Source: Apostichopus japonicus (lineage: Eukaryota > Echinodermata > Holothuroidea > Aspidochirotida > Stichopodidae). Taken from it: a stretch of 64,000 nt of DNA. The notes beneath the pieces were generated by a model. It was not told the origin of the DNA. It did not search any database and was given only the letters and a program-made list of their open reading frames with translations. Location of the stretch: positions 24,453,611 to 24,517,610 of the forward strand of contig NC_092576.1 of the NCBI RefSeq assembly GCF_037975245.1. The letters run 5' to 3'. This document shows positions 14,201 to 28,022 of the stretch, one piece after another. How positions within the stretch are numbered: position 1 is the stretch's first letter; the number at the start of each line of letters is the position of its first letter. The translations under genes and the position numbers were made by a program.

Positions 14201-16127
14201 TCCTTTTCATTTAGAAAGTAAGTTAGTTATAAATGTTACTGTGTAATATACACGTTTCTGAAGACATTATGAAGTAGTTGTGCATTCTAACAGCCAGTAT
14301 GTGGTTTAACGTCCAGGCTGGGCTCTACGACATAATATACGGAGAAAGCTAGGCCCCGGGACAGTTATATTACCTGGCCACCATTTTGCAATATTCATTT
14401 TAACCTTTGATAACAATTAAAATTAAGCTCTTCCTTATCTTAAATTTTGAAACGTCTCTCTTGAAAAAGTTGAGGTTTACAATAGAGTAGAGAGTTTAGA
14501 TGAGGCCACCAAATGGGCTGTGTTCAGGGGTAGGAGCCGGGGTAGGGGCACTGGGGCACGTGCCCCCACTGTTTTCCAAAATAGCAAATGTGCACTACTG
14601 GCAAATAAAATGTGCCCCTTTGATGAAGAACTGTCATTTGGATATCTTAAGCCTTTGTGAATTTTAATATTTTATTTTAATTATTTATTTTTAGCCTGTA
14701 CGTGCTATTTCTAAAATGTCATCCCATATCTTTTTCTGTAGCACGGTTAACAATAAACAATCTCAATAAATAGTATTGATAGCATACTAACACATCATAT
14801 ATATTTAAGTGATATGGCCGGTGTGTATCGGTTTATAGCATAACGAGTGGTGGTTGTGGAATGAGAAAGTGCCCCTCTGATGAAGTGCCCCCCCCCCCCA
14901 CTTTTTGGAAGCTTCCTTCCCCCTTGGTTGTGTCCGTCTGCTTTGTGGCCACCCCGTCCCCCTGTGCCACCGCTTCCCCCTGAGCCTCCCCCGTCTCCCG
15001 GCCTCACAGCCTCCCCGTCCGTCAGTCTATGAGGATATAAATGTTTTTCCTCTGTAGTGCAGTGAAAAACTAGCACGTTACAAGCACGTACAACAAACAG
15101 ACGTTACAAATGATTTTACAATTGCATATAACATAGCGGCAGAACGGGTTCAATATTGTAAAGGGTGAGTCCATTGTTGATTTGGATCTTAATCACTGCA
15201 TGATTTGACTGTATAGATCGGAACAATGTAAACGCATGAACATCATTTTAATAATATGAAACCCGAGACGAACGGCAATAACTTGAACCTGTATATGATA
15301 AAAGTCACAAACAACCAATCGAATATGACCTAATAAAAAAACTGCGTGTTGTTATTACAGACTGAATGGAGAACTCATCTGCAATATGATATTAAACTAT
15401 AGTGAGCCTCAATTAATTCATCAGTGTCAACTTTGTATCTTATTCAAGGCATGCGTGACAAGCCGCCTCCCCCCTATTCACATGAATGTTTGCATATAAT
15501 ATTAATATACAATAGCCAGAATAAAACCAAACCAGCATTATGGTCAAGGTATTAAAGTACTCCGCTGCGGTGATCACCAAAAAAAAAAAAAAATAATAAT
15601 AATATATTATAAGTTCAAAAATGGAATGAAAGTTTAGCATGAAACGGCCAGAAAAATGACTAGCGTTTTATGGTGAACAAATTTTGAGTAAATGACAGAA
15701 GCTGTTCGACTGGATCGATATTCGGGTAAATGAGGCCTATTTACACTAAAAAACGACGAGGGAACGTGAGCGTAGAGAGACGGGCGAATCCCTGGATGCT
15801 ACCGGCTAAAAGCAGATGAGATTACACGTAATGGAAAAAAAAGGAGAAAAAAACCCCGCCAGTAGCAGCTATTCTTTCATGGGCTAACTTCAACCTTTTT
15901 ACCGCCTGGCCAGCGTTGGGCAAATTTAAACCTGAAATTCTCCACGGAGAAGAAGAAGAAGAAGAAAAAGAAGAAACATCCCTCGTGATTATGAAATTCA
16001 CTCAGTCAAATAAGAGAGTTGAACCTGTCATGGTAGACAAGCAAACATTCCTCTGTTCAATTCGTGTGTTGGAGTGTTTAATTACCTCGCTGCATTGTTA
16101 AACGTATTAAGCAATAAAAAAAAAACG
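11255..16127. other. Non-genic stretch
   Basis: No exon could be supported. It contains CCCCACCCCCACC-type sequence near 13640 and a G/C-rich GGGGCAC-containing block at about 14520-15040. Poly-C runs occur at 14889 and, in the next stretch, near 16241. A glycine-rich frame read on the minus strand near 14900 arises from the C-rich repeat and is not called. Confidence 0.5.
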
Positions 16128-16128
16128 A

Positions 16129-16172
<44 letters not shown>
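16128..16172. repeat. (AT)n microsatellite
   Basis: Pure alternating AT of about 45 bp. Confidence 0.95.
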
Positions 16173-16176
<4 letters not shown>

Positions 16177-18790
16177 CAGGCGACAGAACCGAATTGTCGT
16201 CGTCGGTAAGTTAGTCACGTGGTCTCTAGGTTACACCCCCCCCCCGCCCGCGTCCCTCGTGTCTGCTTATGTGTGAGACAAACGCTGAGGAAAACAAAGG
16301 GGTAAATTTGTTTGAAATTACGTCATCGATTTGAAAGTCATGCGTTAATTTATTGCCTTGGAGAAAGTATATTTTCGGATATACTTGGAGAGCCATTTTC
16401 TTTTCACTTTCATGCGTAATAATGAGTTATGCGTTAAACAATTTGTTTATCTTTGTTATTTACTAAACGAAAAATAACGACAAACGTTTTCGGAGTTTAT
16501 AGCGACATATGCATGAGAAGATGTAACTGTTCGGTGGAACAGCTTTAACCGAAAAATAGCTCGCGGCTTAAGCAACTTTGTAAGACAATATAACTTGCCT
16601 AGATCGATTAGATAACCCCCTTTCTGTTACTAAAACGTAAACTCCAAACATTTCACTTAACTACATTTGTTTTTTTGTTTTTTTTTCAAAATAATTTAAT
16701 AATAATCATTAATATCGCAACGCTTTATTTTCATCTTATACTTATTAATTTTACATAATTACCAAAATTTTATTGTCTTATTTCTCTTCACTCTAAAATT
16801 TCATCAAATCTTCATTTTCTTTCGTTTTTCATTTGTTGTGTGTACAGAAAGAACATTTCTTGTCCATCAACATTTTTTTATATTTTTTCATCTCTTTTTT
16901 TTATTTTTTAATCTTGTCAGGTAGACTGTGGTCGTGTTGTTCACACAAAGAGCTGGGAAAGATTCTTGAGAATATAAACGTGTAGAATCTGGATAACCAG
17001 TCTATACCAACACTATAGCATATATACAACTACGACTAGGAGGCAGAAGAAGAAGAAGAAGAAGATGAAAAAACTGAAGAAGAAGATGAAGAAGGAGACG
17101 CTAAAGATTAGAAGCCAAGAAATGGCGGGAGAAGCCGAATGCATAAAACCACCTGCCTCTTCCGGCTGCTAGTTGCTCCGGCTAGGCCTCAGATGATATA
17201 AAACAATAAAGTTTCAGAAGAGATAATTCGCCAGGACTGTTATAATAACGGAATAAAATAGCTGGAGGGGAGATGAAGAAGCGAGGAGGTAATCACGGAG
17301 CAAAACTTCAGCTGCCAGAAATGTATGAAGTAATTACGTGATTATCTCAGAGACAATGTGATTATATTACGAGTTGGAATTACTACTACTGCTGCTGCCA
17401 ATGTATATAAGCGTATATATAGCCTACCGATGGAGGTTGTGGTCAAATTCGAACAACAATGTATTATACTGGGGGGGGGGGGGGAGGCGTACCCCGGTAC
17501 ATTATGATTCAATATTCTTCGTTGTCACTAGAAGTAGCCTTGATTATATACAGATAAATATAGATATATTTCTTGCAGAATTTATTAGTTTTCAATAACA
17601 ACGAATATCTTAGAAATGTATACAATTTTATTTCAAACAAATCAAAGTGTTGATTATTCAATAATCATAAAAGGCTATTTTGGCAAATCTTGACAATGGT
17701 TACCCTCATTTTAATGGACTTCCTACCTTTGCACTGATCTACGCGTGTGCTTTTATTATTATTATTATTTTTATTATTATTATTTTTTATATATTATTAT
17801 TATTATTATCATGATAATATATATATATATAAATATATATATACATATATATAAGCAAATATATATATACATATATATAAGCAAATATATATATAAATAT
17901 GTATGTATATATATAATTATTGGATGTTACAATCTAGTTCACAAATAGAAAGTCAAATTACATCACGTGACTTTCATATATTAATTCCATGGATTTTATC
18001 AATTGATTTTTCTTGTTTTCTACTTTGTAAAATAACTAGACGATTTATCTGCTTTGCAATAAAACCGAGTGAGTGTAGCAGTTATATATGATGTGAACTA
18101 TGATGTATGTGAACTTTAGCGGGTATTCTGATCCTTTCTTCATTCTCTGTCGGTGAATCCTTGATTATTCATACGGAGCTGTCCCCATGGGCAGTTACAG
18201 GTAGTCCGCTTAAGACCAGCTGTAGTTTCTGACCCCAGGGACATTCAATTCATCTCGTTCTGCATGTCTATCAATTATAGTTTTTTGTGAAACTTTCCTA
18301 ACAGCATATATAAATGGGATGAGTATATCACGTATTCCGAAGCTGGCGTATCACACACATTAATAATAATGAAATGTTACACTAAAGAAATAGTCAGATT
18401 ATTTCACCGGCATCATTCAAAATAATTGTCAAAATCTACTCTCTTTTTTTTAACACAAAAATCTTCGTTTTTTTTTTTTGCTCCAATCAAATTCTTGGTA
18501 GAATTGGTTACACCAGTCCAGATCAAAAAAAAAAAAAATGTATAGTTTTAACGCACTGTCAGAATTCAACGTGAGATGTATGTGTCTTCTATGCAATAGA
18601 AGCATATCGGGTTAGTATTTTAGTACAAGATTGAAGTAAATTAACTTTAGAAAGACTGAATTATCTAACAACTTCACACCCTCGCACAGAAGAAGAGGAA
18701 TTTCCTAATAACTGCTAATTAATTTAGCCTCTTTATTTAAATGAACAACAGCCTTGTTTAACTGAGTGTTTCCCGCATTGTGTTGTTCCC
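16173..18790. other. Non-genic stretch with simple repeats
   Basis: Includes a GAA/GAAGAT purine tract at about 17047-17095, a poly-G run at about 17471 and a TTA/TAT array at about 17750-17915. No exon is supported. Confidence 0.5.
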
Positions 18791-18794
18791 GTTC

Positions 18795-19165
18795 CCAGCT
18801 CGTTGCAATTTTTTGTTGTTCGTTGTTGTTTTTGTTGTTGTTTTTGTTGATTTTTGATTTTTTTTTGTTGTTTTTGTTGTTGTTGATTTGTTGTTTTTGT
18901 TTTTGTTGTTGTTGATTTGTTGTTTTTGTTTTTGTTGTTGTTGATTTGTTGTTTTTGTTTTTGTTGTTGTTGATTTGTTGTTTTTGTTTTTGTTGTTGTT
19001 GATTTGTTGTTTTTGTTTTTGTTGTTGTTGATTTGTTGTTTTTGTTTTTGTTTTTGTTGTTGTTGATTTGTTGTTTTTGTTTTTGTTGTTGTTGATTTGT
19101 TTTTTGTTGTTTTTGTTTTTTGTTGTTTTTGTTGTTTTCTGTTGTCTTTTACGTTTTTTGTTTTG
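18795..19165. repeat. TTG/TTTG tandem array with 29-bp higher-order unit
   Basis: The word GTTGTTGTTGATTTGTTGTT recurs every 29 bp in the centre (for example starts near 18885 and 18914) about seven times. Less regular TTTTTGTTG blocks flank it. The plus strand is almost free of A and C across about 370 bp. Confidence 0.9.
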
Positions 19166-22100
19166 TTTTTATTATTATTTTTTGGCGCACTTAACGCAAA
19201 CTATATTTAGGAAGTGCATGTATCTAAACAAACATTATTGTTGACAGTTAATTTTCGCATAAGGCTCCTATTAACTGTACGGAGCAATAACGTGTTCAAT
19301 TGTTTTTTTTTTTTTAAATGAAATGAGATCGTAAATAAACAGTTTTCCGTGAGTCATTAATTCCATTTTACACCTCCCATTTGTACATCTGCCTCTCCCG
19401 GCAATCTGTCTGGCTTTGCTAACTGTTATATAGTAATTATCTAAATCATTGTCTTAATACAAACAGGTGCCGTAAAACAGTAAGCCTGGAGTCATGATCA
19501 AATCAACTTAATCATTATACGTTTAAACTGTATAGAAATACTGGATTATAATTAAGATTATAACAATATCCAGTTACAATCCATAACGTTACGTCATGGC
19601 ATTATGTTGGATTTCATTATTATGCCTGCCTGCTTGCTACTACCGAATTGATAATTATAACAGAATAGTTGCACGTTGGTATATACGAATTTGTGGTTTT
19701 AAAAATTAGGAAAGGACATGTTATAAGTTAATCGATCAATAATTCAGTGTGAATTCTATTGTATTGTTTGTTTTTTTTTGTATTTTTGTTTTCTTTGTAT
19801 TTTGTTTGTATTTTATCAATCCTTTTTGTGTCGATGTATAGTTTACTGCAGTGCCGGTATTTCACTGTGAGAAGATAACATATGTTAAGGGGTGAAAAAC
19901 ATCGATTTGCTGCCAGTAAATCTCTCCATTGCCACAAACCGTTAAACTTTTCAACAACTGTGTTGTTCTATCGATCCTATTAGCTAAACTATTTATAACA
20001 CAGCTGGCTGTTTCATTCTGTCAGCCTCTTAGAACTTGATCAAGTCGAGGAGGGAGACTAAAGTCACTGGGAATTAACTACATTAAGCCTTTACGATCAA
20101 TAACGCTACCAACAGACGTACGTATATATATAGAGAGAGAGAAAATACACAGCTGGTGAATGGAGGCCTCATTTAAGACTTCCTCGGAACAATTTGTTAA
20201 TGAGGGGAACCGATCGTTAACCTCAATCCACTTACCCCTACCACTTCCCCCCCCCTCATACAGCGACCCCCTCCCCCCCCCCCCCCAATTCCAACACACT
20301 CACACATGTACCTAACCCGTTTTCGATATGATTGTATGTCAGGTGATACGTGAAGTCCCCGTGATGCCCTGAATATCACTGGACTAATTGCATTAGATTG
20401 CTAAGCCTATACAGAGGTTGTAAACATATTAACAGTCAGACAAATTGACACTTTAAATATACACTAAACATTTACATTGATCGATTTCATTTTAATCGAA
20501 GCTTTCGGAATTAGTATCCAATCTAAGAAAGATGATTTTTTTTTGAAAGGGGACCGAAATAAATCCCATAGTACAATATAGTGTATTTTTGCTATATTTG
20601 TATTATTATTATTGGTCGGATGGGGGGGGGGGGGGGGTTTGATCGACAGTGGTATATGTAACTTTGTTTTGAAAGGCAAACCGTAAAGTTACCTCTTCAT
20701 TGGTCACATAAAATGGATCGTCTGTGCATTCACATGACACAGATCCCAGTAAGTTTTTAATAAAAGGAGCACATTCTATTTACAAATTATTTCTTTACGT
20801 TTCATTCAAGAACACTTTTTGATTACAAACGTTATTTAATTTTTCTAAGACCAGTTCACTTTGTAAAGAACAACAAATGGAAAAGGGGCACTCTTTTGTC
20901 AAAAAGGGCACTTTCGATGTTTTGTCGCAAACCCGAGGGGCACGTTTCCCTTGTGACCCTGCTTTACGGCCACTGATAGCATGGGTTATTTTGTCTACCA
21001 GTTGACAATAGGTATACTAGCCTATACTTTATAAGGGTTTTACAAATTAATCATAGATAGTTCCAAATCCCACGAAAATGTATAGTAAAGAGTAACATGA
21101 GAGAATTGAAAATTCCAAACCCATGTTTAAAAGCAAAAGGAAAATGGATGCCTATTTCTGTTCGAGTTTTATCAATGATCGTGTGGTCAAAATGAGGGCA
21201 GAATGTTTCTTCTCATTTTGACTAATGACTTATGAGCATGAGCGCTTCAGTTCGTGGAATTTTTAGTGGTGCGCCTAACACAGTGTATATATATATATAT
21301 ATGTCTTTTCAGAAGATAATGCATGTTACATCGTACAATATATATATATGCCTAACATATGGCCATGTGTACATTGTCACAGATCTGAAATAAGATGAAT
21401 GAGGCTAAGCATGAAATCGACTTGGGTAATGGTAACGTCATCATTGGTTACCCTCTTTTGTTGTTTCCAAGGTGACCGTACCCATTTTTTATTTATTTTA
21501 TTTTTTTAAAATATTTTTTATGTATGTATTTATTTATATATATATCTATATTTTGGTTTTGGTTGAAACACTCAAGTTATAGCATCATAGCTTACATCAC
21601 GGCCACTACGTGTATTTTACGTTGCAGTTTAAATATCGTACTATATAACACTAGTTGCTTCCAGTTGTCTTAAACGTAAGTTTAAACTCCTAGAGTGAAG
21701 CAGGCTGAATGAATAGACAATACACAAATCAATATTATTCTTTTGTTCGAGACCTGTTTTTATTCTGATCATAGTATATGTATGATGCAGAACAAAGGCA
21801 ATAACTTTTCATTATCTCTACTCATCTTTCTTTGTGTCTTTTTTCCTTTCTTTTTATCAGTTTTCATTGTTTGTGTCTCTCTCTCTCCCATTTACTTATT
21901 AGTCCTATTCGTGTGTTTCTCAACCTTTCTTGTACGTACCACTAAAAAATAATAATAATAAAAATAATAATAATAAAAATAATAATCATTTCTGTAAAAT
22001 ATCGTTTCAAGCAACAACAAAAAAAAAGAATTTGATAGAACACGTTACCTAAAAGCAAAAATTTAAAAAAAAAATAAAAATAAGAGAAAATAGACAGAAC

Positions 22101-23520
22101 GCAAAGGGAAAAGGGAGAACTTTAGAAAAACATGAAGAATTGTTTTAAGCGCTAAGGCCTAGTTATTTATGATATATTTCAATAATCGATATTTACTTAT
22201 AGGCAAGAGTAGGCCTCACCCAGTTCTGAGTTTTGTAACTGCAAAAACGGTAACAATGTCCCTTTTCTTCTACAGCTTCCGTTGGCAGCGTTGCAGCCTG
22301 TTGCTTCGCTAATTTATATATATATATATCTATATATTTTTTTATTTTTGTCTTAGATTCGTGTTTTTTTTTTCCTTCATTTTTCCGTGACTACTGTAGA
22401 TGTTAAATGAAGCGTTAATTTTTGGGCATTTATCAAGGGCAAACCAAAAGAGGCGAGCCTTTGCTTGTCGTAGTTCAACTTCCTACGACTCTAATTAGTT
22501 CTTGCTAGAAAACTCTTTGAAAATATGGAGGGAGTAAAAAAAAAGTAGCCAAAAATATATATATATAAAAATATATAAAAAAAAACTTGCTCTGGCAAAG
22601 CTAAAAAAATAACTAGTCTGACGGTAGAATAAAGTTTAATTTCTTTCTCATTTTGTACATGAGTAGAAATGTTTTGTCGGGCGGAGAAAATCGAAAAATT
22701 ATCGAATTTTCTTCGGAAGATGCAGCAGCGACAATTTAGGTCTTCATCTTCATCTTCTTCTACTTCTGCTTCTCTTTTCTATTTTGTCTCTTACTTTTTT
22801 TTTCCCCTTTTTTTTCTTTGGTGGTTAGAATGAAGTGTCCTGGTGGTGAGGATTCATGGTCATTGGGTACTAGAGGGCGCGGTTTACGGTTCATCAAGTT
22901 GTTACTCTTTCATACCATCAAATGAAGGGTAATCACGTGATCCGGTCTAAGATAAGTGGCGTCACACAAGTTAGGTTTTCTTTCTTTTTTTGTCCCCTAT
23001 AACCAGAGAGACTTTTCTCTAAGTTTGGGTTGAGTCATATCTGGGAATGGCGACATGAAATCATTTTTGGAGGATACGATATTTGGAGATAATTATTGAT
23101 GGGAAATGAAGAACGAGTCGAATCTAAAAACATTACATAAATTCAAACTTAGACACTAAAAATAATACTTTGAATGACAGGAAGTTTATGACCCATTTAA
23201 CACCAGTTGTATAACAGCAAAGAATGTGAGGTGTTAAAGGGAATGTATTACTAAAATAATAAACTGATCAGATCTGCTCTGTTCGTCTCAATGAAGATAC
23301 AAAATACGCAGTGAATTAACATTAAAGGTGGCGTATCTGCAGCTTTATAATCAATTGAATCGTTCACCTAATGACATGTGACGTCATTATAGGTAGTATT
23401 GATAACGGTCGGTGAAACAGAATTACGATACATAACGTATAATAGTAAACGTTTTATAGTTGCACGTATATAACGTACACGGGTAACGATATACAATTTA
23501 TTGTATACAGACCGATGCAA
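19166..23520. other. Non-genic stretch
   Basis: Contains poly-C/poly-G runs near 20272 and 20621, short AT arrays and T-rich or A-rich blocks near 21500 and 22020. No exon or RNA gene was identified. Confidence 0.5.
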
Positions 23521-24325
23521 GGTTTGGAGTCACTCGAGACTGCATAGTCTCTGGTTTAAAGTCACTCGAGACTACAATCGTCTCTGGTTTGGAGTCACTC
23601 GAGACTGCATAGTCTCTGGTTTGGAGTCACTCGAGACTGCATAGTCTCTGGTTTAAAGTCACTCGAGACTGCACAGTCTCTGGTTTGGAGTAACTCGAGA
23701 CTGCAATCGTCTCTGGTTTGGAGTCACTCGAGACTGCATAGTCTCTGGTTTGGAGTCACTCGAGACTGCATAGTCTCTGGTTTGGAGTCACTCGAGACTG
23801 CACAGTCTCTGGTTTGGAGTAACTCGAAGCTGCATAGTCTCTGGTTTGGAGTCTCTCGAGACTGCATAGTATCTGGTTTGGAGTCACTCGAGACTGCATA
23901 GACTCTGGTTTGGAGTCACTCGAGGACTGCATAGTCTCTGGTTTGGGGTCACTCGAGACTGCAAAGTCTCTGGTTTAAAGTCACTCGAGACTGCATAGTC
24001 TCTGGTTTGGAGTCACTCGAGACTGCATAGTCTCTGGTTTGGAGTCACTCGAGGACTGCATAGTCTCTGGTTTGGAGTCACTCGAGACTGCATAGTCTCT
24101 GGTTTGGAGTCACTCGAGACTGCATAGTCTCTGATTTGGAGTCACTCGAGACTGCATAGTCTCTGGTTTGGAGTCACTCGAGGACTGCATAGTCTCTGGT
24201 TTGGAGTCACTCGAGACTGCATAGTCTCTGGTTTGGAGTCACTCGAGACTGCATAGTCTCTGGTTTGGAGTCACTCGAGAACTGCATAGTCTCTGGTTTG
24301 GAGTCACTCGAGACTGCATAGTCTA
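23521..24325. repeat. 32-bp satellite, about 25 units
   Basis: The unit reads TCTCTGGTTTGGAGTCACTC followed by GAGACTGCATAG. It carries a CTCGAG core and a short stem (GAGACT/AGTCTC around GCAT). Units differ mainly by GGTTTGGAGT versus GGTTTAAAGT, GCATAG versus GCACAG, and a 33-bp variant with GAGGACTG. The repeats abut with no spacers, so this is a tandem satellite. Confidence 0.97.
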
Positions 24326-24489
24326 TACATACGCGGATAAGTGTAGAGATGCACGTAGACCAATGTATGCTACGAAGCTTCTCGTTTTAAGAAGAGGTGC
24401 ACTTTCATAGGTTTTAACATCTTTCGTATCGCGTACTGCAGGTTTCTACATATACGGTGTAACTTTGAACATATTCCGTATATACTGTT

Positions 24490-24790
24490 TCTGATTTGTA
24501 CATTGTATTGGGTTTCAGGTTTTACACTTATACCGTATCGCGTATCATGTTACACAAATACCGTATTGGGTATCAGGTTGTACACTACTACCGTATTGGG
24601 TATCAGGTTGTACACTACTACCGTATTGGGTATCAGGTTGTACACTACTACCGTATTAGGTATCAGGTTATACACTACTACCGTATAGCGTATCATGTTA
24701 CACAATACTGTATTGGGTATATCATGTTTTACACTAATACCGTATCGCGTATCAGGTTTGTACACTGACACCGTATCTCGCAACCGGGTT
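24490..24790. repeat. 30-bp minisatellite next to the satellite
   Basis: The unit is CCGTATTGGGTATCAGGTTG followed by TACACTACTA, about 10 copies. The middle copies are nearly identical and the outer ones diverged (CCGTATCGCGTATCATG). Because 30 is divisible by three, the array produces repetitive open frames in several phases; these are not genes. Confidence 0.95.
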
Positions 24791-24794
24791 TTAG

Positions 24795-27556
24795 ACATAC
24801 TGTGTCGCGCATACAAGATCACAGACAATATAATATCCGTTACATTCACAGTAAGCGATTTGCATGCTTGGCTACCCACCTGACTAATCATTATGGTCAA
24901 CGTTAGTTTTATTATCACAATAATATTCAGAATACTTACTCCCATATTTAAATTACGAAATATTTACAAAACGGTTGTAACACTGGCGTTATAAATTAAT
25001 GAATGATTTTCATGCTAGTGCGCAGGATATTCGCAAGGCGCTGTTGCAAATATAGATATGCGCCGTTGCAAATATGGATATGCGCAGTTGCAAATATGAC
25101 ACAATTCTAATATCTTTGGTATAGTACTGTCTGAATGTGTTACGTCATCTGACGCACGTCACGTGGCTGTATTAGGAATAATATGACGTTAAGCTATGAC
25201 GAACATATTTTCTATCTAAAGCCAGATTGAATTTTCAATCCATGTAAACATAGGGTGATGTCCTAGTATATACCTTAGAGTTATTCAAGCCTAGTCACTT
25301 AAAATATTATGATCTTTCGAGGAAAATATGTCAGCAAAAGCGTCGACAAAAGATTGAATACACTTTACCTTAAACTCTATAGAACCTCGGCATCGTTTTG
25401 CTCGGTAGACTTAGCCAGAGCGGAAGAAATTAGGATTGATTTTTACTTAATTTGTCTTCTCCTGTTGATATTTCCATTTTCTCTATAAAATGGCTGGAAG
25501 ATATTTTATTTCGTTGGAAGGTACAAGTTCATTTCTAGCCCTGCGGGTACCACATCAGATTGTCTGTAGTAGTAGTAGTACGTTGACCCATTACAGAGGT
25601 AGATAAATAGCATTCGGTGTACAACAGATCGGAACAGGATATAGGTTAATGGGTTGTTTACATTGCAGGAAATATTAACATCCAAAAAAAGTGCAAAGTT
25701 GTTGAAAAGTTGACTCGCGTTGCTAGGACAAGTTCAAGTCTTGGCAAGCTAGTTGAAATTAGCTATAGCACCTTTATTAACCCTGTGTATTAACCACGTC
25801 GCTATAACAGTTAGTAGAAGCCTATAGCAGATTTACAACACAGGTATAGGTTCTTTACTACGCTGAAACTGGTGGTGATGTTACCAAAGCGGTGCATTTA
25901 GGAATCGAATATTTCTCTGCTTGTACGATGGACGACAACAAGGAAACATGTACTCTGTAGCCCTCAAGACCAAAACTTTGCATATAAATCTCGGTTGCAA
26001 TTCTAAGAGGCTTCAATCTTAGGGAAGAGTGAGGGGGGTGTGAGGGGGGGGGGGCGCGGGGGTTTGTCACAAACTTTTAATGGCAGTGGGAAATGAGGGG
26101 AAAATGACTAAAACATCTCAAAAAGGCACGTCAAAATGGAGGCTTTGTGCATTAAGTAACATAAATCCTAATATCGGAATGTTTTTCAACAAACTGGCAC
26201 TTTCTAATTCCCGTTATTTTGTTTTCTGTTGCTTCCTTCTAATTTTTGTGTGTGGCAGGGGTGGGGGGTGGGGGTGGTTTCTTGAAGGGGAGGGGCGCAG
26301 GACTGAATTTGAATGCGTAACATAAAGGCAACATATATATTACACAATATAATATCGTAAACACTTGCAAAGAGAACAGTCACGTGATACATAATAATAC
26401 TACAAAATATAAGTCTTTGATAAAACGTGAACTTTGCTCCTTATTGTAATTGTGGTAAAACTGTTAATGTTCTCAAACAACCTGAAATATATTCATCTTT
26501 TGTTATGTTATTTTCACTTCTCCTCCCCTGCCCCTAGTGCGTCCTAATTCCTCCCCACCACTACGACGGATGCAAATTTCTCTAATTGAGCAAATAATTT
26601 CGAGTTACACTTTTCACTGCCAAACACCCGTACGTCGATACATGTATAGTATAATATTGACTTCATTTGTGTGGCGTTTTCCAAGCAGCAACTTGCGACA
26701 ATTTTTCTAGGACAAAATTATTTTTAAAAAAAATTTCCAAAACGTTACAAGTTTTAAATGTTAAATATGACCATCTTTATTGCTCTCCTATCCTGCACCC
26801 CTCCCTACCCCCCCCCCCCTTTTCGAGATGTGTCATGCGAATCCTCAACAATACGTGATCAAATGATTTCCACTCCGCGGCCCTTAGCCGAATCCTTCAA
26901 CAAGAAATGTATGACCCCAACAATTAATTTACTACATAACATTTCCCAAGGAGCAGAGAACCTTGGTATTTACTATAATGAATCTACACTGCACCGTTAT
27001 TGTTATATTCGTTAATAGCCTTTCTAAGCACAATGTCGCTTTTAAGCCCTCTAAAAAGTCTAAAAAGATTTATCTATTTCTTGTGAATCTTTTTATTGTG
27101 TTTTTTTTTTTTATCTCTTCCAGTTTTAAGTAATGGATAACCTTCACCAGTTTTGTTGTCCTTTTGTAAACTGTTGTTTTATTGGACGGCTTTTTTCAGT
27201 ATTAGCTTTTCATCGATCTTTTAAGAACTGTTAGAATGATTAACGCATCCTTGTACTACATCAAGGCAAAAGGCGAAATGTATAAGACAATACATACTAG
27301 GATTAGCTCACCCGTTTAATCGATTAAAGGCCGCGTTGTATCGATTAATCCTCCTCTTCTGATACACTTAACGTGTGTGCGTGTACGTACGTATGAACAT
27401 TTATATAAGAATGATAACACCATGTTTTAGGGTATATAACATGTGTGCTGTTATACAAATGATAACATAAATCATAGATCAATTTCATCCGCTTAAATTT
27501 ATATAACCTATCAGTGTACATCCGGGCCTTCTTTCTGTTTTTGTTTTGTTTGTTGT

Positions 27557-27560
<4 letters not shown>
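24795..27560. other. Non-genic stretch
   Basis: Contains a three-fold 22-bp repeat at about 25034-25098 (GTTGCAAATATGGATATGCG type), poly-G near 26047, and poly-C near 26811. No exon is supported. Confidence 0.5.
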
Positions 27561-27561
<1 letters not shown>

Positions 27562-27630
<69 letters not shown>

Positions 27631-27631
27631 A
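27562..27631. repeat. (AT)n microsatellite at a SINE tail
   Basis: AT dinucleotides with a GTATAT interruption, directly adjoining the tail side of the tRNA-derived repeat at 27632-27765. Confidence 0.95.
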
Positions 27632-27765
27632 ATGAAAATCGTAATGAGTTGGAAAATCAAGAACAGTGAAAAAACTTTCAGCCTCCACCGGGATTCGAAC
27701 CACGGGCCTCCCGCTCTGTACGCGGACACCCTAACCACTAGGCTATGGACGCTGATTGTATGTCC
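27632..27765 (-). repeat. tRNA-derived SINE fragment
   Basis: On the minus strand, GCGTCCATAGCCTAGTGGTT begins a tRNA-like head with an A box (TAGCCTAGTGG) and a B box (GGTTCGAATCC). The acceptor ends GCGTCCA and TGGAGGC pair with one mismatch. The T stem (CGTGG versus CCCGG) does not pair properly, so it is not a functional tRNA. The body runs into an AT microsatellite, as often seen for such SINEs. Confidence 0.75.
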
Positions 27766-27942
27766 AGAGGTTCGAAACCGGTAAGGAAGATCGTAATTCC
27801 ACTGTAGGCGTTTGTCACCTATATCGAACAATACTAGTTCTGTTTTTGGTGACATATTTTGCCCTACTCTAGAGATCAAACATGATGCTATCCAACTCGA
27901 AAATCATTTGTGATTCCTAAAGCCGGATCTCGAAAGAGATAT

Positions 27943-27946
27943 ATAT

Positions 27947-28020
<74 letters not shown>

Positions 28021-28022
28021 TC
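27943..28022. repeat. (AT)n microsatellite
   Basis: About 80 bp of alternating AT with two small interruptions. Confidence 0.95.

Noticed and set aside
14795-15076. Glycine-rich minus-strand protein near 15 kb
   Set aside because: It is read through a C-rich repeat block without signal peptide, splice sites or codon support.
23521-24325. CRISPR-like regular repeats
   Set aside because: The 32-bp units abut without unique spacers and the DNA is eukaryotic, so it is a satellite.
24496-24945. Repetitive open frames on both strands
   Set aside because: They are produced by a 30-bp tandem unit divisible by three, with no start or splice support.
27680-27760. Functional tRNA gene
   Set aside because: The T stem does not pair, the acceptor has a mismatch and the anticodon would be unusual; a SINE head explains it.
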